Part shown: one piece after another, positions 1 through 11,609 of the stretch
Layout of the letters: each line of letters starts with the position of its first letter
How positions within the stretch are numbered: the stretch's first letter is position 1
NCBI GenBank assembly: GCA_039519185.1
Contig: CM076850.1
Span: 165,955,557 to 166,019,556, forward strand
Reading direction: 5' to 3'
Origin: Astragalus membranaceus
Taxonomy: Eukaryota > Streptophyta > Magnoliopsida > Fabales > Fabaceae
Length of the DNA stretch: 64,000 bases
Notes under the pieces: generated by a model
Databases searched by the model: none
What the model saw: the letters and a program-made list of their open reading frames with translations, nothing else
Told to the model about the DNA's origin: nothing
Program-made: the position numbers and the translations under genes

Positions 1-494
1 CCGATTAATATATTACTTAGTTATTTTAGACAAATTTATAGGCCCAATGAATCTATTATTAGATCAAACACATATGACCCATAAGCCCATTATTATGTTA
101 AAATAATATAATAATAATAATATTAACACCAACCTTTCCAAAATATAATAACATTCTCAAAATTGTGTGCCAAAAAATAGTAGAATTAGGAAAGTTAAAA
201 AATGATCACTTGATTGATAAATTATTAGGTGTTGTTCGGTAAAAAGTAGCAGATATCAGAGTGAATAGCAGATAAGCTAGCAGATAGGAGCTAATACGCT
301 AGCTAATAGCAAATATGTGTTTGGTAAAATTAGCAGTTAAAATAACTAATAAATGTAGAATGACATAAAAGAATATTTAAATAATGATTAAATTATTTAA
401 TGATGACAAAATGTATAATGAGAAAAGATAAGTAATTAAAGAAAAGTAATAAGAGTAAAAATTCCAAAAAAAAGTGAGACGCTATAAGCTATCT
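1..494. other. AT-rich intergenic flank of CACTA element
   Basis: No gene is visible. The stretch is AT-rich and contains short imperfect repeats of an AGCAGATA/GCTAGC type around 240-340. These resemble the end of a small hAT-like MITE, but I could not find a matching inverted end. The CACTA element that follows is inserted into this sequence. Confidence 0.5.
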
Positions 495-1983
495 CACTAC
501 AAGAATAGGCTGATTTAGCTACCAGATATTTCCGAGGGATTTTTTTCGGTTGCTAATATGTGCGTTTTCGACGGATAATTCCATCGCTACGTGTTTAAGG
601 TGTTTCCCGCTTAACTTTCCGACGGATTTGAAATCCCTCGCTACTTTCCGAGGGACATTTCCGTCGGAAACGCATAAATATCCGTCGGAACCGTTTCTCA
701 CTTAAAAATAAAAGATAGATTCATCAACTCCATCACTTTCACTCTCACTTCTCACTCTCCACTTTCAGCCGCCACTCTCACCCTAACCCTAAACCCTCTC
801 CACTCTCAGCCACCACTATCACCTTCACGTCGCCGGCGACCACAACTCTCACCGGCCACCACCGTTCCTTCTTCTCATTCCACTCCCTTCGTGCGATCCG
901 ACCCAAAACCTACAACCCATGAAAGCGCTGAACCCAGTCCCTTCCACTTCGTACTGAGTCCCTGAATCGATTTCACTTGGTCCCTTCCACTTCGTACCTT
1001 CAATCCCAACCAGCGACCATTCCTCCCTTCCACTTCGTTTTCATCTTGGAACCCTAACTCTTAATTTCTGGCAAAATCTGTTTGGCAACCAGTTCCTCCC
1101 TTCCACTTTGTTTTCTTCTTCAATTCGGTATTTGTGAGCCTTGGGAGCTTCAAATGGGTGTTGATTCTGACTTAGGAACACAAGGACTGTAGATAGATGT
1201 TTGGTTCAGAATTTTGGGGCTGGGTGTGAAGCTAGGAACTCGTGGGAGGCTTTTAGGACCATTAGGAGTTGATTTGTTGCTGAAATTCCGCCTTTGTTCG
1301 TGTTTTCTCGTCGTTTTACTCTCCGCTTCGAATTTCCTGTGAGTTCTGCGTTTTTATTGTATTTGGTTTCAGTAAAATATGTGTGTTGCTGTTCCTTGAT
1401 GATAATTTGTCTTGAATGTTGGAATTGATGCTCGATTGTTGTTAATTTTGTTGTTAAAATTCACTGTTTTGATGGTCTGTTAGAAGTTTCGGTATTGCAA
1501 TGACTGGGAACTAATCATTGATTGGAAAATTTTGTGGTTTGTCATTCTAGAAACTATACTCAATGATTGACATTTTGGCTTTAGTTTGGTTGCATTTGGA
1601 CTTGTGTAGCTCAAGATATGAGCAGTACAAGTTAGGTTAGAATTCTGAAGATAATCTTGACATAAGTTCGGTACTTTGAGCATAGCACTTTCAAATGAAC
1701 TCCTTTTTGCATAATTCCTGTTTTTTTTGAAAACTAGACAAGATTTTGTACTATTTAAGCACAAGTTTGAGGTCATTTGGATTTGTTTTGACCACTTTAG
1801 GAGAGTTCCAACTTAGGACAGTCACTGTCCCACTTTCTGGACATGTTGCTTTGTTTGCGAAAACTGCACAATTTGATCCAATATTTTGCAATTCTAAAAA
1901 AATATAGCAAGAAAGTAGACTTCATAAGCTTTCCGTAGAGGGGTCGTTTGCTAAATTCTGATATCCCATGGTTGAAGATTTTC

Positions 1984-2273
1984 ATAGCCACACTTAGATG
2001 CAATGCATCTCTAATTTTTGCCTCTATTGGAGGAGGTATTGGAGCTACCCTTTTTCCTCCTGCAGTTTGCTAGTTGATTGGTAAGATTATGAATTAATGC
2101 ATGCAATGCAAGCTCTGTCACATTGTCATTTTTTACTTGAATTGCTTTAAATAATTGAATCATGCAAAGTTGATTATTAATTTGTTTGATTTTCAGGTTG
2201 TGTTGTTGGTGATTTGGCTGGTCCGGTTATTGTAGCAGTTTGTGCTGGTTGGGTTCTTCACTTGGACCTTTAG
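1984..2273 (+). pseudogene. Captured two-exon fragment of a small glycine-rich membrane-like protein
   Basis: An open stretch at about 1984-2080 reads through the motif ASIGGGIGATLF and meets a GT donor at 2081. A matching acceptor TTTTCAG precedes 2197, after which the frame continues with VVGDLAGPVIVAVCAGW and ends at TAG 2271-2273. A TAG codon interrupts the first piece just after the residues PPAVC, where one base change from CAG would explain it. The glycine-rich, hydrophobic character suggests part of a small membrane protein, possibly related to the FUN14 family, but I cannot assign it firmly. It lies in the same orientation as the SART3-like piece downstream inside the same CACTA element, so it is best read as a captured fragment and not as a gene. 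Confidence 0.5.
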
Positions 2274-2609
2274 TTTTAACATTTTAGGTTGAAGGAGACA
2301 TCTCTGTATCTTATTAACTTATAGATATTGCTTTTTTCTTTTAATGCTATTGGTTAAAGCTGTGGCTATATATTATAGTAAAATGATTTACTGGTTTATT
2401 GTAAAACTGGTTTCATTCGCATATTGTGCACAAACTGCATTGTATTAGGTACTTTCAAGTGTTTTCCTTTAATAGTTGGAAGTTATGCATAGGAATTAAC
2501 TTGAAGTCATATATGTAATCAACATCTTAATTATATATGTACCTCCCACTCTCCATATTTGTGATCATTTTTTCTCAAGAACTTTTACTCAACAGTTGCA
2601 TTATCATCT

Positions 2610-3242
2610 CTTTCAATCTGTCTCTCTTTGAGAAGACCCTTACTGCTGCTGGTTTGCATGTTGCCCAAGGCAGTAAATTATGGGAAGCATACAGGCAATA
2701 TGAGCATGCTATACTTCTAACCGTTGATGAAACCGATGCACTGGTTAGAACATTTATCTTTTCCTTACCATATAGATCTATCTTGATAGTTGCAGTGCTA
2801 AAACAATATTATTACTGTGGTAAATGTAGAAATGCGGTCCAAGCTAAATGTAGAAATTCAATTGAGAGCATTGCTTAATTTTGGTCTGTTGAAGAGAGTT
2901 TAAGAACAAAGGAAACTCAAAAACACAAAAGAAACTTGATTTAGTGGATAGCTTTGTTGTTACATGCTGTATGTTGAAGCATTTTGTAGCAATGTAGATT
3001 GTTCCATTTCTACAAGTTATTTTCTAGTGTTGCAGGCAAAAGATAAGCAAGTTCAACACATTAAAAGTTTATTCCATCGCCATTTGTCTGTTCCCCTTGC
3101 TAATATGAATTCAACACTTATGGCCTATAAAACTTGGGAGATGGAACTAGGAAATCTTCATGATGTATCCCGTGAAGATTTGCAGCTGTACGGGGGGATA
3201 AAGCAGCTGATATTGGAGCAAATGACAAGAATTCAACAGTGA
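2610..3242 (+). pseudogene. Captured SART3/Prp24-like splicing factor fragment
   Basis: Two exon-like pieces encode part of a HAT-repeat (half-a-TPR) region. The first, about 2610-2743, contains AGLHVAQGSKLWEAYRQYE and ends at a GT donor (2744). The second starts after TTGCAG at 3036 and contains VQHIKSLFHRHLSVPLANM, followed by a YKTWEMELG segment. This spacing and wording resembles the N-terminal HAT repeats of plant SART3 homologues, which recycle U4/U6 snRNPs. Only about 90 residues of a protein normally several hundred residues long are present. The reading frame ends at 3242 with a tail unlike the family. It sits inside the CACTA element, so a captured fragment is the likely origin. A transcript could still be made. 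Confidence 0.6.
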
Positions 3243-3988
3243 ATTGCGATCCGAATGCCTGCACAAAGGAAGGCAATGTAAAATTCTCCGGGGTGAATGA
3301 TTTTGTAAGGCATTTCTTCAAGATGTTAGCTCATTGTAAAAATGGGTTCTTTGGGCTTTTTTAATACATAGGCAAAGGAAGAGCCATCTCTATCTCTAGG
3401 GGATTTTTTTTTTGACAAATCTATCTCTAGGGGATGATAAGGTTGCTTTATAGTTTCAATTGGAGAGTGTATGTTCCTGCCGTAACTATTATGAATTAAT
3501 CAAAGAAGCTATTAATTACTCTAAGTTATTTCAATTTATCCTATTAGAGAGTTGCAATAGTTATACCTGAGTAGGGCTTTATTATAAAGAAATAATAAAC
3601 ATTTTATTATATTAATGAAATATGAGGCACATGATGTGGGTAAAATTTATAACCCAGGAATATCAGTATGTAATAAAAAATGTAATAGAAATTATTTGTG
3701 GAGCTTGAATTGATGATTGTTGGGATTTAGTTTTTTTTTTTTACAGTAAATTAATTTTTTCGACGGAATTTCTGAGTGATTTGCGAGGGATTTTCGATGG
3801 ATATTTGCGAGGGATTTGTGAGGGATTTCCGACGGAAGCGTTTCCGAGGGAAAATTCCCTCGAAAATCGTTTGCGAGGAGCGTTTTCCCGACCGAATTTT
3901 GTCCGTCGAAAATGAGTATTAGTGACGGATTTTCTTGCTTTTGCGAGAGATTTTTCCCTCGGAAAGCACCGAAATTCTTGTAGTGTCT

Positions 3989-5283
3989 GCTCAAACAATG
4001 GAACCTGCAAGTATTCAAAGAGTCTAAAAATCTTTTTTATCTTAGGCCGGAGCGTCATCCCCTCACTTTAAAATTTTGTAAACATTAAAAATGTGAGAGG
4101 AAAATATCAATACATTTTTTTTACGATCAATAAAAAAGATCGTGCTTGTTTTTTTTTTTTACAAATATTTTATTGTCATTGTACAATGATCACATGTTTA
4201 TATTCTTGAGATTGTTTGAATATCACGAGTCCCTATTTGATTTTATTTGAAAATAGCCAGTTCAACTATTAACCCAGCTTCAAGAAGGAATATAGGTAGG
4301 TACTTGGTACAACCCAGTCCAGTCTGGTGACTCGTGAAACATGTTTATATGATCTTTGAATTAGAGATGAATTCACGTTAATCTTTGAATATACTTTCTC
4401 ATTATGACTTTTTTTTCTTTTAAATTTATTTCTTAGGTGGAAACTAATGATAATTAGTAATTTAATATGATCCACTACCTAAATTACACACATTCTCTAA
4501 AAAATGCACTCATTTTGAAACTCTCAAATCCGCAACAATACTCGATATCAGATTAAAGCCAATGCTTATAAAAAAAAGATCAAAGCCAACTCTCCTATCC
4601 GCAAAGCTAATATAAAAAAAAAACAGAGAATCAATCAATGGAGAAAATTTGGAGGGGGACAAAATAGATAATTACCTACTTTAAGTTTAAAAGTTACACA
4701 AAATTAAAAAATATGAAGAATACTTTTGTTTAATTCAAAATATATTTAGTTATAACATAAAAAAATTAGAAATATTAATCAATTTTATAACTATTTATTT
4801 TATTATTTGAAATAAAATCGGATCAGATGAGTAAAATAAACTAAAATAATTATTTCAAAGCAAAACTATACTATTATATTGAAAAACAATTTTGGTGTGA
4901 AGAAATACGTGTATAAAACATTGTCAAAACAAACACATATATAAAATAATAAATATATGTATATGGGACAGTAAAAAATATTATTATTTACACTTTTTGT
5001 ATTCTATATGATTATCACACTATAAATTAAATAATTTTGCTTTGATTTCTGTTAAAAATATTTTTAAAAAATATGATAATGAAAAATTATTCATCATTTT
5101 GAAATAAAAATAGAAATAAATGATTTTGAGAGTATTATTTTCTTGATTTTCCGTGAGACTATGGGTGGTTGTTCATATATAGTTACTTTTTACAATGGGT
5201 GCACGTTTAAGGTGTGGAATTACCGGAAAATCTGCTACTTTTGCATTGAGTACATGTTTGAAGCGTGGAATAGAAAACAAAAA
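3989..5283. other. AT-rich intergenic DNA, no gene seen
   Basis: The reading frames here are short and lack recognisable motifs. The sequence is strongly AT-rich with several A or T runs. I see no RNA gene or complete transposon. Confidence 0.5.
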
Positions 5284-5456
5284 TGAGTTTAATTTATATA
5301 CACAATAGGTGTATGCATCTTGTATACTATCTACTAATCACTTTCTGATATATTATTAAAGAGAAATTGGTCAATTGGTAACCAACCACTTCATGCATTG
5401 TGATTGACGGTGGTTGTAAAACCCTATACGCCTATTGTGTATATAAGATAAACTCA
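5284..5456. mobile_element. Small MITE with terminal inverted repeats of about 31 bp
   Basis: The left end TGAGTTTAATTTATATACAC and the reverse complement of the right end TGAGTTTATCTTATATACAC agree apart from a few mismatches. The inverted repeat extends about 31 bp on each side, enclosing about 110 bp with no coding capacity. The target duplication is not obvious. Size and structure fit a miniature inverted-repeat element. Confidence 0.6.
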
Positions 5457-5756
5457 AACGAAAATACTTGCATGTTAAACAGCCTGGTTTGCACTGATAA
5501 AAAAAAAGACTGGTTTGCACGTCAGAATTAAATTGCATATGCCTTCTTCATTTATTGGTATTTTTCCTCCATAAAAATTAGTGTTCGAGTTAAATAAAAT
5601 TTTTTCCAAGGTAAAACAAAAAATCATTTTTAATGCGAATATTAAATGATATTTTCTTATATGCGGATTAAACTGAGGATTTAAAAAATTATTTTTAGTC
5701 ATAAAACAAGAGCGATTAATGCCGACAGATATGTGAGTCCATTTTTTTTATAAATT

Positions 5757-5935
5757 AGGTATCATCTGTGCGCAACGGTAGAGACTAGTCCCTCGAGCCG
5801 GGTAGGACCACAATGGGCGGCAAAGCTCTCCCTCAAGAGATTTAACACTGCTGTATGTCCAAGGCCGGATTCGAACCCAGGACATTGGTTAAGCTGAAAA
5901 ATACCTCTACCATCTCATCCAAGTGCGGTGCTCTT
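5757..5935 (-). mobile_element. tRNA-derived SINE
   Basis: On the minus strand an A-box-like sequence (TGGATGAGATGGTAGAGGT, 5903-5921) is followed by a good B box (GGGTTCGAATCC, 5867-5878) at the spacing of an RNA polymerase III internal promoter. The tail runs into an A/T-rich stretch near 5740-5755. The sequence does not fold as a tRNA and is too long for one, so a SINE is the better call. A short piece resembling its 3' part recurs near 23118-23145. Confidence 0.7.
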
Positions 5936-6849
5936 GGGTATATGTAAGTCCATTTGATACGCAATTTAAGGCCAAAATTTCTCTAATGGTTAACGCACTC
6001 AAATATAAAAAAATTATTTCCTAACGCACCCAATTGAAAGTTTTATAAAAATGTGTCCATTTGAGAATTTTACCTACTAATTTAAATATAAAAATTAGGT
6101 TTGAAAATATCCCTAATTTAACTTCAAATTTAGGTGTGAGTGGTTAACGCACACCATTAAAAAACAAATTTAGTTAGTACTCAAATTCGATCCCCGAAGA
6201 TAGCACAAATTGAAGTCATGCTTTACTTACATTCCAATCGAACTCCAAATTAGTGATATCAATTTTCTCTCCACACCGGAGCGAGCGCAAAAACCTAAAA
6301 AAAAACTATGAGTTATGTTGAATTGTTGTTAAGCATTAAATTGGGTTAGCTAGTGAAATGCACACGAACTATACTAGTTTTATTGTGGAAATGAATCAGA
6401 CATTGAGTCCATCCATATCCATTTCCGCGTGGACTCTTGTCATTACCGACCAGAGAGCTACACATGCCCCGCGCCTAACAAACATGCCAATCATGCCTTC
6501 CATGGAGAGGATATATGCACCCTTTTATTCCATGGAGTATAATTGTACAACACGAATACGGGTATATACGTCCCTAACCTGAATACATACAACCAACCGT
6601 ATAAAAAAAGGTCTATTGCAAGTGGTATATTGCTGCTATTTGCTAATGCTAGCTCTCCAAAAACAGTACGACAATTAATTTTCTTTACTAATAATGTTGG
6701 GTCCTGTCTGCTTTACCAACTCCTGCCTAATATTCAACCCAAAGGCGCAGGTGGCATACACGACGCGAAGCTTCATTTTAATATTTGGACTGACCAATAC
6801 ATTACATTACATTCTTCTATCTGAAAATCAACATTACTTTTGTGCCGCC
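5936..6849. other. Upstream region of the ACC synthase gene
   Basis: No gene is visible. The sequence becomes less AT-rich towards 6400-6850, which would be the promoter-proximal part of the ACC synthase gene. Short open frames at 6358-6824 carry no recognisable motif and have no splice support. Confidence 0.4.
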
Positions 6850-6857
6850 TATAAATA
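6850..6857 (+). promoter_or_regulatory. Probable TATA box of the ACC synthase gene
   Basis: TATAAATA lies 189 bp before the start codon at 7039. Transcription would begin near 6880, giving a leader of about 160 nt that ends in a CAA repeat (about 6999-7020), a common feature of plant 5' leaders. Confidence 0.6.
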
Positions 6858-7038
6858 ACTGCCCCCAACTCCATTCCTAGTCACTCCCTTCTATAACTAA
6901 ATTATCATTCATTCATACAAAGTTTGATTTGATCACACAAAACACTTGGGATCTCGTCAATTTCAATTACCTTTACCTCTAAACTAGAAACCATTTAGAA
7001 ACAACAACAACAACAACAACAAAGAGAGTCTAGTCTAT

Positions 7039-8883
7039 ATGGGGCTTATGATGAAGGAACAACCTCAATTGTTGTCTAAGATAGCCACTGGTGATGGACA
7101 TGGTGAAACATGCTCCTATTTTGATGGATGGAAGGCTTATGATAAAGACCCTTTTCATCCTATCAAAAATCCTCACGGTGTTATCCAAATGGGTCTCGCA
7201 GAAAATCAGGTAGTTTAACTTCCACTTCCAACGTTGGAAGACTTGCACAATAAGAATATACAATCATTTTGCCCATCCTATGTTTGTTTTAATTAAATTA
7301 TTATCTTTTTTTTCTCTTTTTGCAGCTTACTTCTGAATTGGTTCAAAATTGGATGATGAGTAACCCAGAAGCCTCAATTTGTACACCAGAAGGAGTACAT
7401 AATTTCAAAGAGATGTCTAATTTTCAGGATTACCATGGTCTCCCCGAGTTCAGAAACGTGAGTGTGACAATACAATATTAATCCAGAAATTAACAAGTTT
7501 GATTATTTATATTTGATATAAATTAACTAATATATAAGTTGAACTTAAATTTGGACAGGCTGTGGCTAAATTCATGAGTAGAACAAGAGGAAACAGAGTC
7601 ACTTTCGACCCAGACCGTATTGTCATGAGTGGTGGTGCAACTGGTGCACATGAGGTCACTGCTTTTTGTTTAGCAGATCCCGGTGAAGCTTTTTTGGTGC
7701 CCACTCCTTACTATCCTGGGTAAGTAATGGTGATAAATTCCATTCAATTTCAATTAAAATATTTTAAATTTCTCTTTGGTCCTATTTATAAAAAAAAATA
7801 TGCGGTTTTATATTCATCTATCTGGTCTATAATATAGTCACTGATTCTATCAGAAACTTACATCTTGATCACTTTCTAATAAGAAACTGATTTTCCTAAT
7901 GCAGATTTGATCGAGATTTAAGGTGGAGAACAGGAGTTAAACTCGTTCCAGTTATCTGTGAGAGCTCAAACAATTTCAAATTAACAAGACAGGCTTTAGA
8001 AGAAGCCTTTGAGAAAGCCAAAGAAGACAACATCAGAATAAAAGGCTTACTCCTTACTAATCCATCAAACCCTCTAGGAACTGTGATGGACAGAACAACA
8101 TTAAGAACCGCAGTTAGCTTCATCAATGAAAACCGAATCCACCTAATAAGCGACGAAATATACGCTGCCACGGTTTTCAGTAACCCTAGTTTCATAAGCA
8201 TAGCTGAGATAATAGAAGAAGAAACAGACATTGAATGTGATCTTAACCTAATTCACATTGTTTATAGTCTTTCAAAGGACATGGGATTCCCTGGCTTTAG
8301 AGTTGGAATCATATACTCTTACAACGACGCTGTTGTAAATTGCGCGCGCAAAATGTCGAGTTTTGGATTAGTTTCAACACAGACACAATATCTTATGGCA
8401 TCAATGTTATCAGATGATGAGTTTGTTGAAAGGTTTTTAGCAGAAAGTGCAAAGAGGTTAGCACAAAGACACATGGTTTTCACAAATGGACTATTGAAAG
8501 TTGGTATTAAGTGTTTACAAAGCAATGGTGGTTTATTTGTGTGGATGGATTTACGTCATCTTTTAAAGAAGGCGACATTCGAATCAGAAATGGAGTTATG
8601 GAGAGTGATTATTCATGAAGTTAAGATTAATGTTTCACCTGGTGCTTCTTTTCATTGTCATGAGCCAGGTTGGTTTAGAGTGTGTTATGCTAATATGGAT
8701 GATATGGCAGTGCAGATTTCTTTGCAGAGAATTAGGTCATTTGTTCTTCAAAGTAAGAAGGAGAAGAAACCTTGCTGGCATAGTAATTTGAGGTTGAGCT
8801 TCAAATCTAGAAGGTTGGATGATATTATGATGTCACCTCATTCTCCTATGCCTCAATCACCTCTTGTTAAAGCCACCATTTGA
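7039..8883 (+). CDS. ACS: 1-aminocyclopropane-1-carboxylate synthase, type 1 (four exons)
   Basis: This PLP enzyme converts S-adenosylmethionine to ACC, the rate-limiting step of ethylene synthesis in the cytosol. Exons are 7039-7209, 7326-7457, 7559-7719 and 7905-8883. All introns are GT-AG and the joined frame gives 480 aa, the normal family length. The substrate-binding box MGLAENQ closes exon 1 (Glu55). The PLP-binding residues include DEIYAAT (Asp238, Tyr241) and the Schiff-base lysine in SLSKDMGFPG (Lys279). The C-terminus has RLSF (Ser453, a CDPK-type site) and three Ser-Pro sites (Ser465, Ser468, Ser473), the hallmark of type-1 isoforms that MPK3/MPK6-class kinases stabilise in Arabidopsis. 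A TATA box and CAA-rich leader lie upstream. No lesion is seen. A duplicate of its 3' end lies at 16243, beyond a retrotransposon. Confidence 0.95.
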
Positions 8884-9607
8884 GTTGGTGTATTTATCTG
8901 CAATGTTTATTAGAAGTAATATATAGCTAATTGGAAGAATTTTTAATTAGTTCATCAGGCTGGGTATAATACATAGCTCTGCTAGATTTGTACTTTTGAC
9001 AGCAATAACAGCGAATTCCTGATATTTGATTTTGTAACCAAGTCATAGTCCCTTCAATATGGGGACACTTTTTTCTTCTTTTTTCACTTGCCAAATCATG
9101 ATGGGTTCATGGTGAAAGAAGATTATAGAATTTGTAAGGTTATTTATTGGTTTGGAAGAGTTCAGAAAATGTATCTTTTATGTTACTCAAATTTGTATGG
9201 CCAGCAATGAATAAATTGTTAATTTCCTATCACATGATTAATTAATTAATTATACAGATGAGTCACTGCAACCTTGCATGATTAGCTAGAAGACTCATAC
9301 CGTAAGTTTGCAATCTGAGCCTAATTTACTAAGAATAGAATAGAATAACTGTAGTTTGATCTTTGACCAAATAGATTTATTGACTTCACAAAGTATATCA
9401 TTTTTTGACCAAGACAAAAACCATCTATAATTTTGTCAAAAAAAAAAGCCATCTATAATGTCCCTAGATTCATGCCTAACATGTATTCATGGTGATGAAA
9501 TTTAGAAACAGCTTGACAGTAGTACCATTTATCGAGTTTTCAATCGAAATTCGAAAGCCTAATAGTTATCAAACCAATTTATGAGAAGTCACTTAAACAG
9601 AAGCATT
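8831..9607. repeat. Duplicated segment, copy 1: 3' end and downstream of ACC synthase
   Basis: The last 50 coding bases, the 3' UTR and about 700 bp beyond are repeated in direct orientation at 16243 to about 16908 with substitutions and small deletions. Copy 1 contains the intact stop codon at 8881-8883. Confidence 0.85.
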
Positions 9608-10015
9608 GATATGAGCTCCAGAAGTGATACTACTCTAATCACTAAAATAAGCTAATGGTAGAAATCTGCTTGCTTCTTTCATTCATGAATCATTCCTTTA
9701 TACAAAAATCTAGCCAAAAAGGACAAGTCTTCTAGAAAGATTCTCAAAATAAAACCAACCGTACAGTGCTAGCTGGCCAAAATAAAACATAAAATTTAAA
9801 ATGCAAGAAAAACAAAAGAGGAGAATCTATGATAGATTTCCTTTATAGCACATGCAGCAGCATTTGAGGGATATTCCTTCCATCAACTAAGTGACAAATT
9901 CATTCCAACGAGTGGGCTTGTGGTAACTCTCTCGGGCCATGCTGAGTTGTTATTGGGCTCAACTGAATTGTTAACACAATTCATCTTCATCGAAAAATTT
10001 ATTACAAACAAGATC
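9608..10015. other. Unique spacer before the Ty3 element
   Basis: I see no gene. The last five bases, AGATC (10011-10015), are the left copy of the target-site duplication of the retrotransposon that follows. Confidence 0.6.
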
Positions 10016-10325
10016 TGATAGACTACACTAAGCTAATCACTAGATCTAGGATTGCAAGAGAAGAAAGAAACATAAAACAACTTCTGATATTTCATATGCC
10101 CCAAAGGATGCAGCAAATACACTTAAATACTTAGGGTTTTCAAAGGCTAATGGATCAGACACAATTGGGCCACGGGCCACTTAAGGTAAACATAGACTAA
10201 ATAAAAACAGCATAAGGTTCGTTACTAATTTCACCCCCCAGAATTATTGAACAAAGCCTTTCAACCATCCAGGTTTTTGGGCCAAACAAATGGGCCTGCT
10301 GGTTGCCACCCCCAAATTACTAACA
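10016..10325 (-). repeat. 3' LTR of the Ty3 element (left)
   Basis: This is a direct repeat of 15907-16235. It begins TGATAGACTACAC and ends ACTAACA. The inner border reads, on the minus strand, ..GGAATTCGGGAG.. just before the LTR, a possible weak polypurine tract. Confidence 0.9.
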
Positions 10326-10355
10326 TTACTCCCGAATTCCATGAGAACCTTGTCC

Positions 10356-11609
10356 TCAAGGTTCGAGGCGCCACGTGGCAGAATGGTGTTGGTTGGCGCA
10401 AGAGGTGCGGATCCGTGAGAGAGAATGTGCCTTGAGATCCGGTTTTGCATCCAACGGACGCGCTTCACGTGGCAGAGAGTTGTTGGGATCCAACGGTGCA
10501 GAAGGGAGCGCGCTGTTCCGTGGAAGTACCGCAGGCGCGACAGCTGGCTGGGACAACAACGTTTCCTTCAACGCAGATCTGGGGAAGAGGAAACGTGTTG
10601 GGCTGTGTGGTGCATTGACTTCCGCATCATGGATCAACGGTGTGGATTGCTTTCGCAGGTATCCGTTCGCATCGTGTGGTTCCGCGAGAGGCGCGCTGTC
10701 CCGAGGGCGCAGAGCAGGTGCGCGTGATGCGGCATGCTCAGGCGCGTGTGTCAGCTGCTGGACAGGCGTTGGGGAGCGTGCGAGATCAGATGGTGAGGAT
10801 GGCTTGCGTGAATCGAGAGCAGGATCGCACGGTGCAGAGTGGTTGGCGTGTATTGGGTGCCGGGCTTCGCCTTTTACTCCACCTTGAGGGTATCCAATGT
10901 ATTTCAACGGGTCTGATGCATCTTTAAAATTCAATGGTCCAGATTTAAGTGCTGTTGAGGTGTCCAACGAGCCAGTATAAATAGCACCCTTAGGCACCCC
11001 TGTGGTTGCACTTTCATTTAAGTCCATTGTAACTATACTTAAACCTTGCACTTTAGCTTCCATTTTCTCAGAAACTTCAACCAAATCTAGCTGTTTGTTT
11101 TTAGAGCCCCTCGAATTTTCAGATAAAAATGCCTCTGCTTCAGTTAAACCAGTCACTTTACTTCCTTCAGTTAAAGAGCTTAGCTGCTCTTCTGTCTTCT
11201 CATGCACACCCAGCTCGTTTCTTTCTCTATCTGCTTCAGACTTCCCTTCTTTATTTTCTAAGTCCGGAATATTCAAACCATCTTCTGTATCTTCAAGCTC
11301 CTTAAGATTATGAGCTTGAAAATCACCTCCAAAATAAGGACACAACTGAGAAACGTGCACCACTGGGTGCATACGAGATTCAGATGGGAGTTCCAGTTCG
11401 TATGCTACCTTCCCAATGCGCCGGAGAACCTTGAATGGGCCGTAGTAACGCTTGGCCAGTTTTTGTGAAGATCTGCGTGTAAGAGTTTGCTGGCGGTAAG
11501 GTTGTAGACGCAAAAGAGCCAGATCTCCAATGTTGAAGGTATAGTCTCTCCTTTTTTTGTTAGCTTGGTCTACCATTCTTTGTCTGCTTCTTTTTAAGTT
11601 CTCTTTCAA
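10356..11609 (-). pseudogene. Integrase C-terminal part with long extension (Ty3 element)
   Basis: This open frame of 417 residues starts in the integrase C-terminal region: NIGDLALLRLQPYRQQTL, then YYGPFKVLRRIGKVAYELEL, then HPVVHVSQLCPYF. About 280 residues follow that match no domain I know. They are first acidic and Lys/Glu-rich and then Pro/Ala/His-rich, with recurring PRDSAPLxxPxDxN-like phrases. A chromodomain is not recognisable. The part at about 10370-10900 is markedly GC-rich compared with the rest of the window and also has long open frames on the other strand. Near 10370 the frame is lost. The expected LEDKV-type ending continues in another frame. Confidence 0.7.

Larger units (their letters stand above)
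495..3985. mobile_element. CACTA (En/Spm-type) element carrying captured gene fragments
   Basis: The left end begins CACTACAAGAAT at 495 and the right end finishes ATTCTTGTAGTG at 3985, a perfect 12-bp terminal inverted repeat. The flanking trinucleotide TCT occurs at 492-494 and again at 3986-3988, which is the 3-bp target duplication expected for CACTA elements. Both subterminal regions (about 510-700 and 3755-3980) are packed with short CCGACGG/CCGAGGG-like motifs in both orientations, the usual layout of transposase binding sites. No transposase is present. The interior holds a pyrimidine-rich leader (about 720-1100) and exon-like pieces of at least two cellular genes, so this is a non-autonomous Pack-CACTA type element of 3,491 bp. 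Confidence 0.9.

Noticed and set aside
5867..5921. tRNA gene on the minus strand
   Set aside because: A and B boxes are present but no cloverleaf or acceptor stem can be formed; a SINE explains it better.
10375..10927. Plus-strand gene opposite the Ty3 integrase tail
   Set aside because: The open frames reflect high GC content and mirror the minus-strand tail; no promoter or domain was seen.
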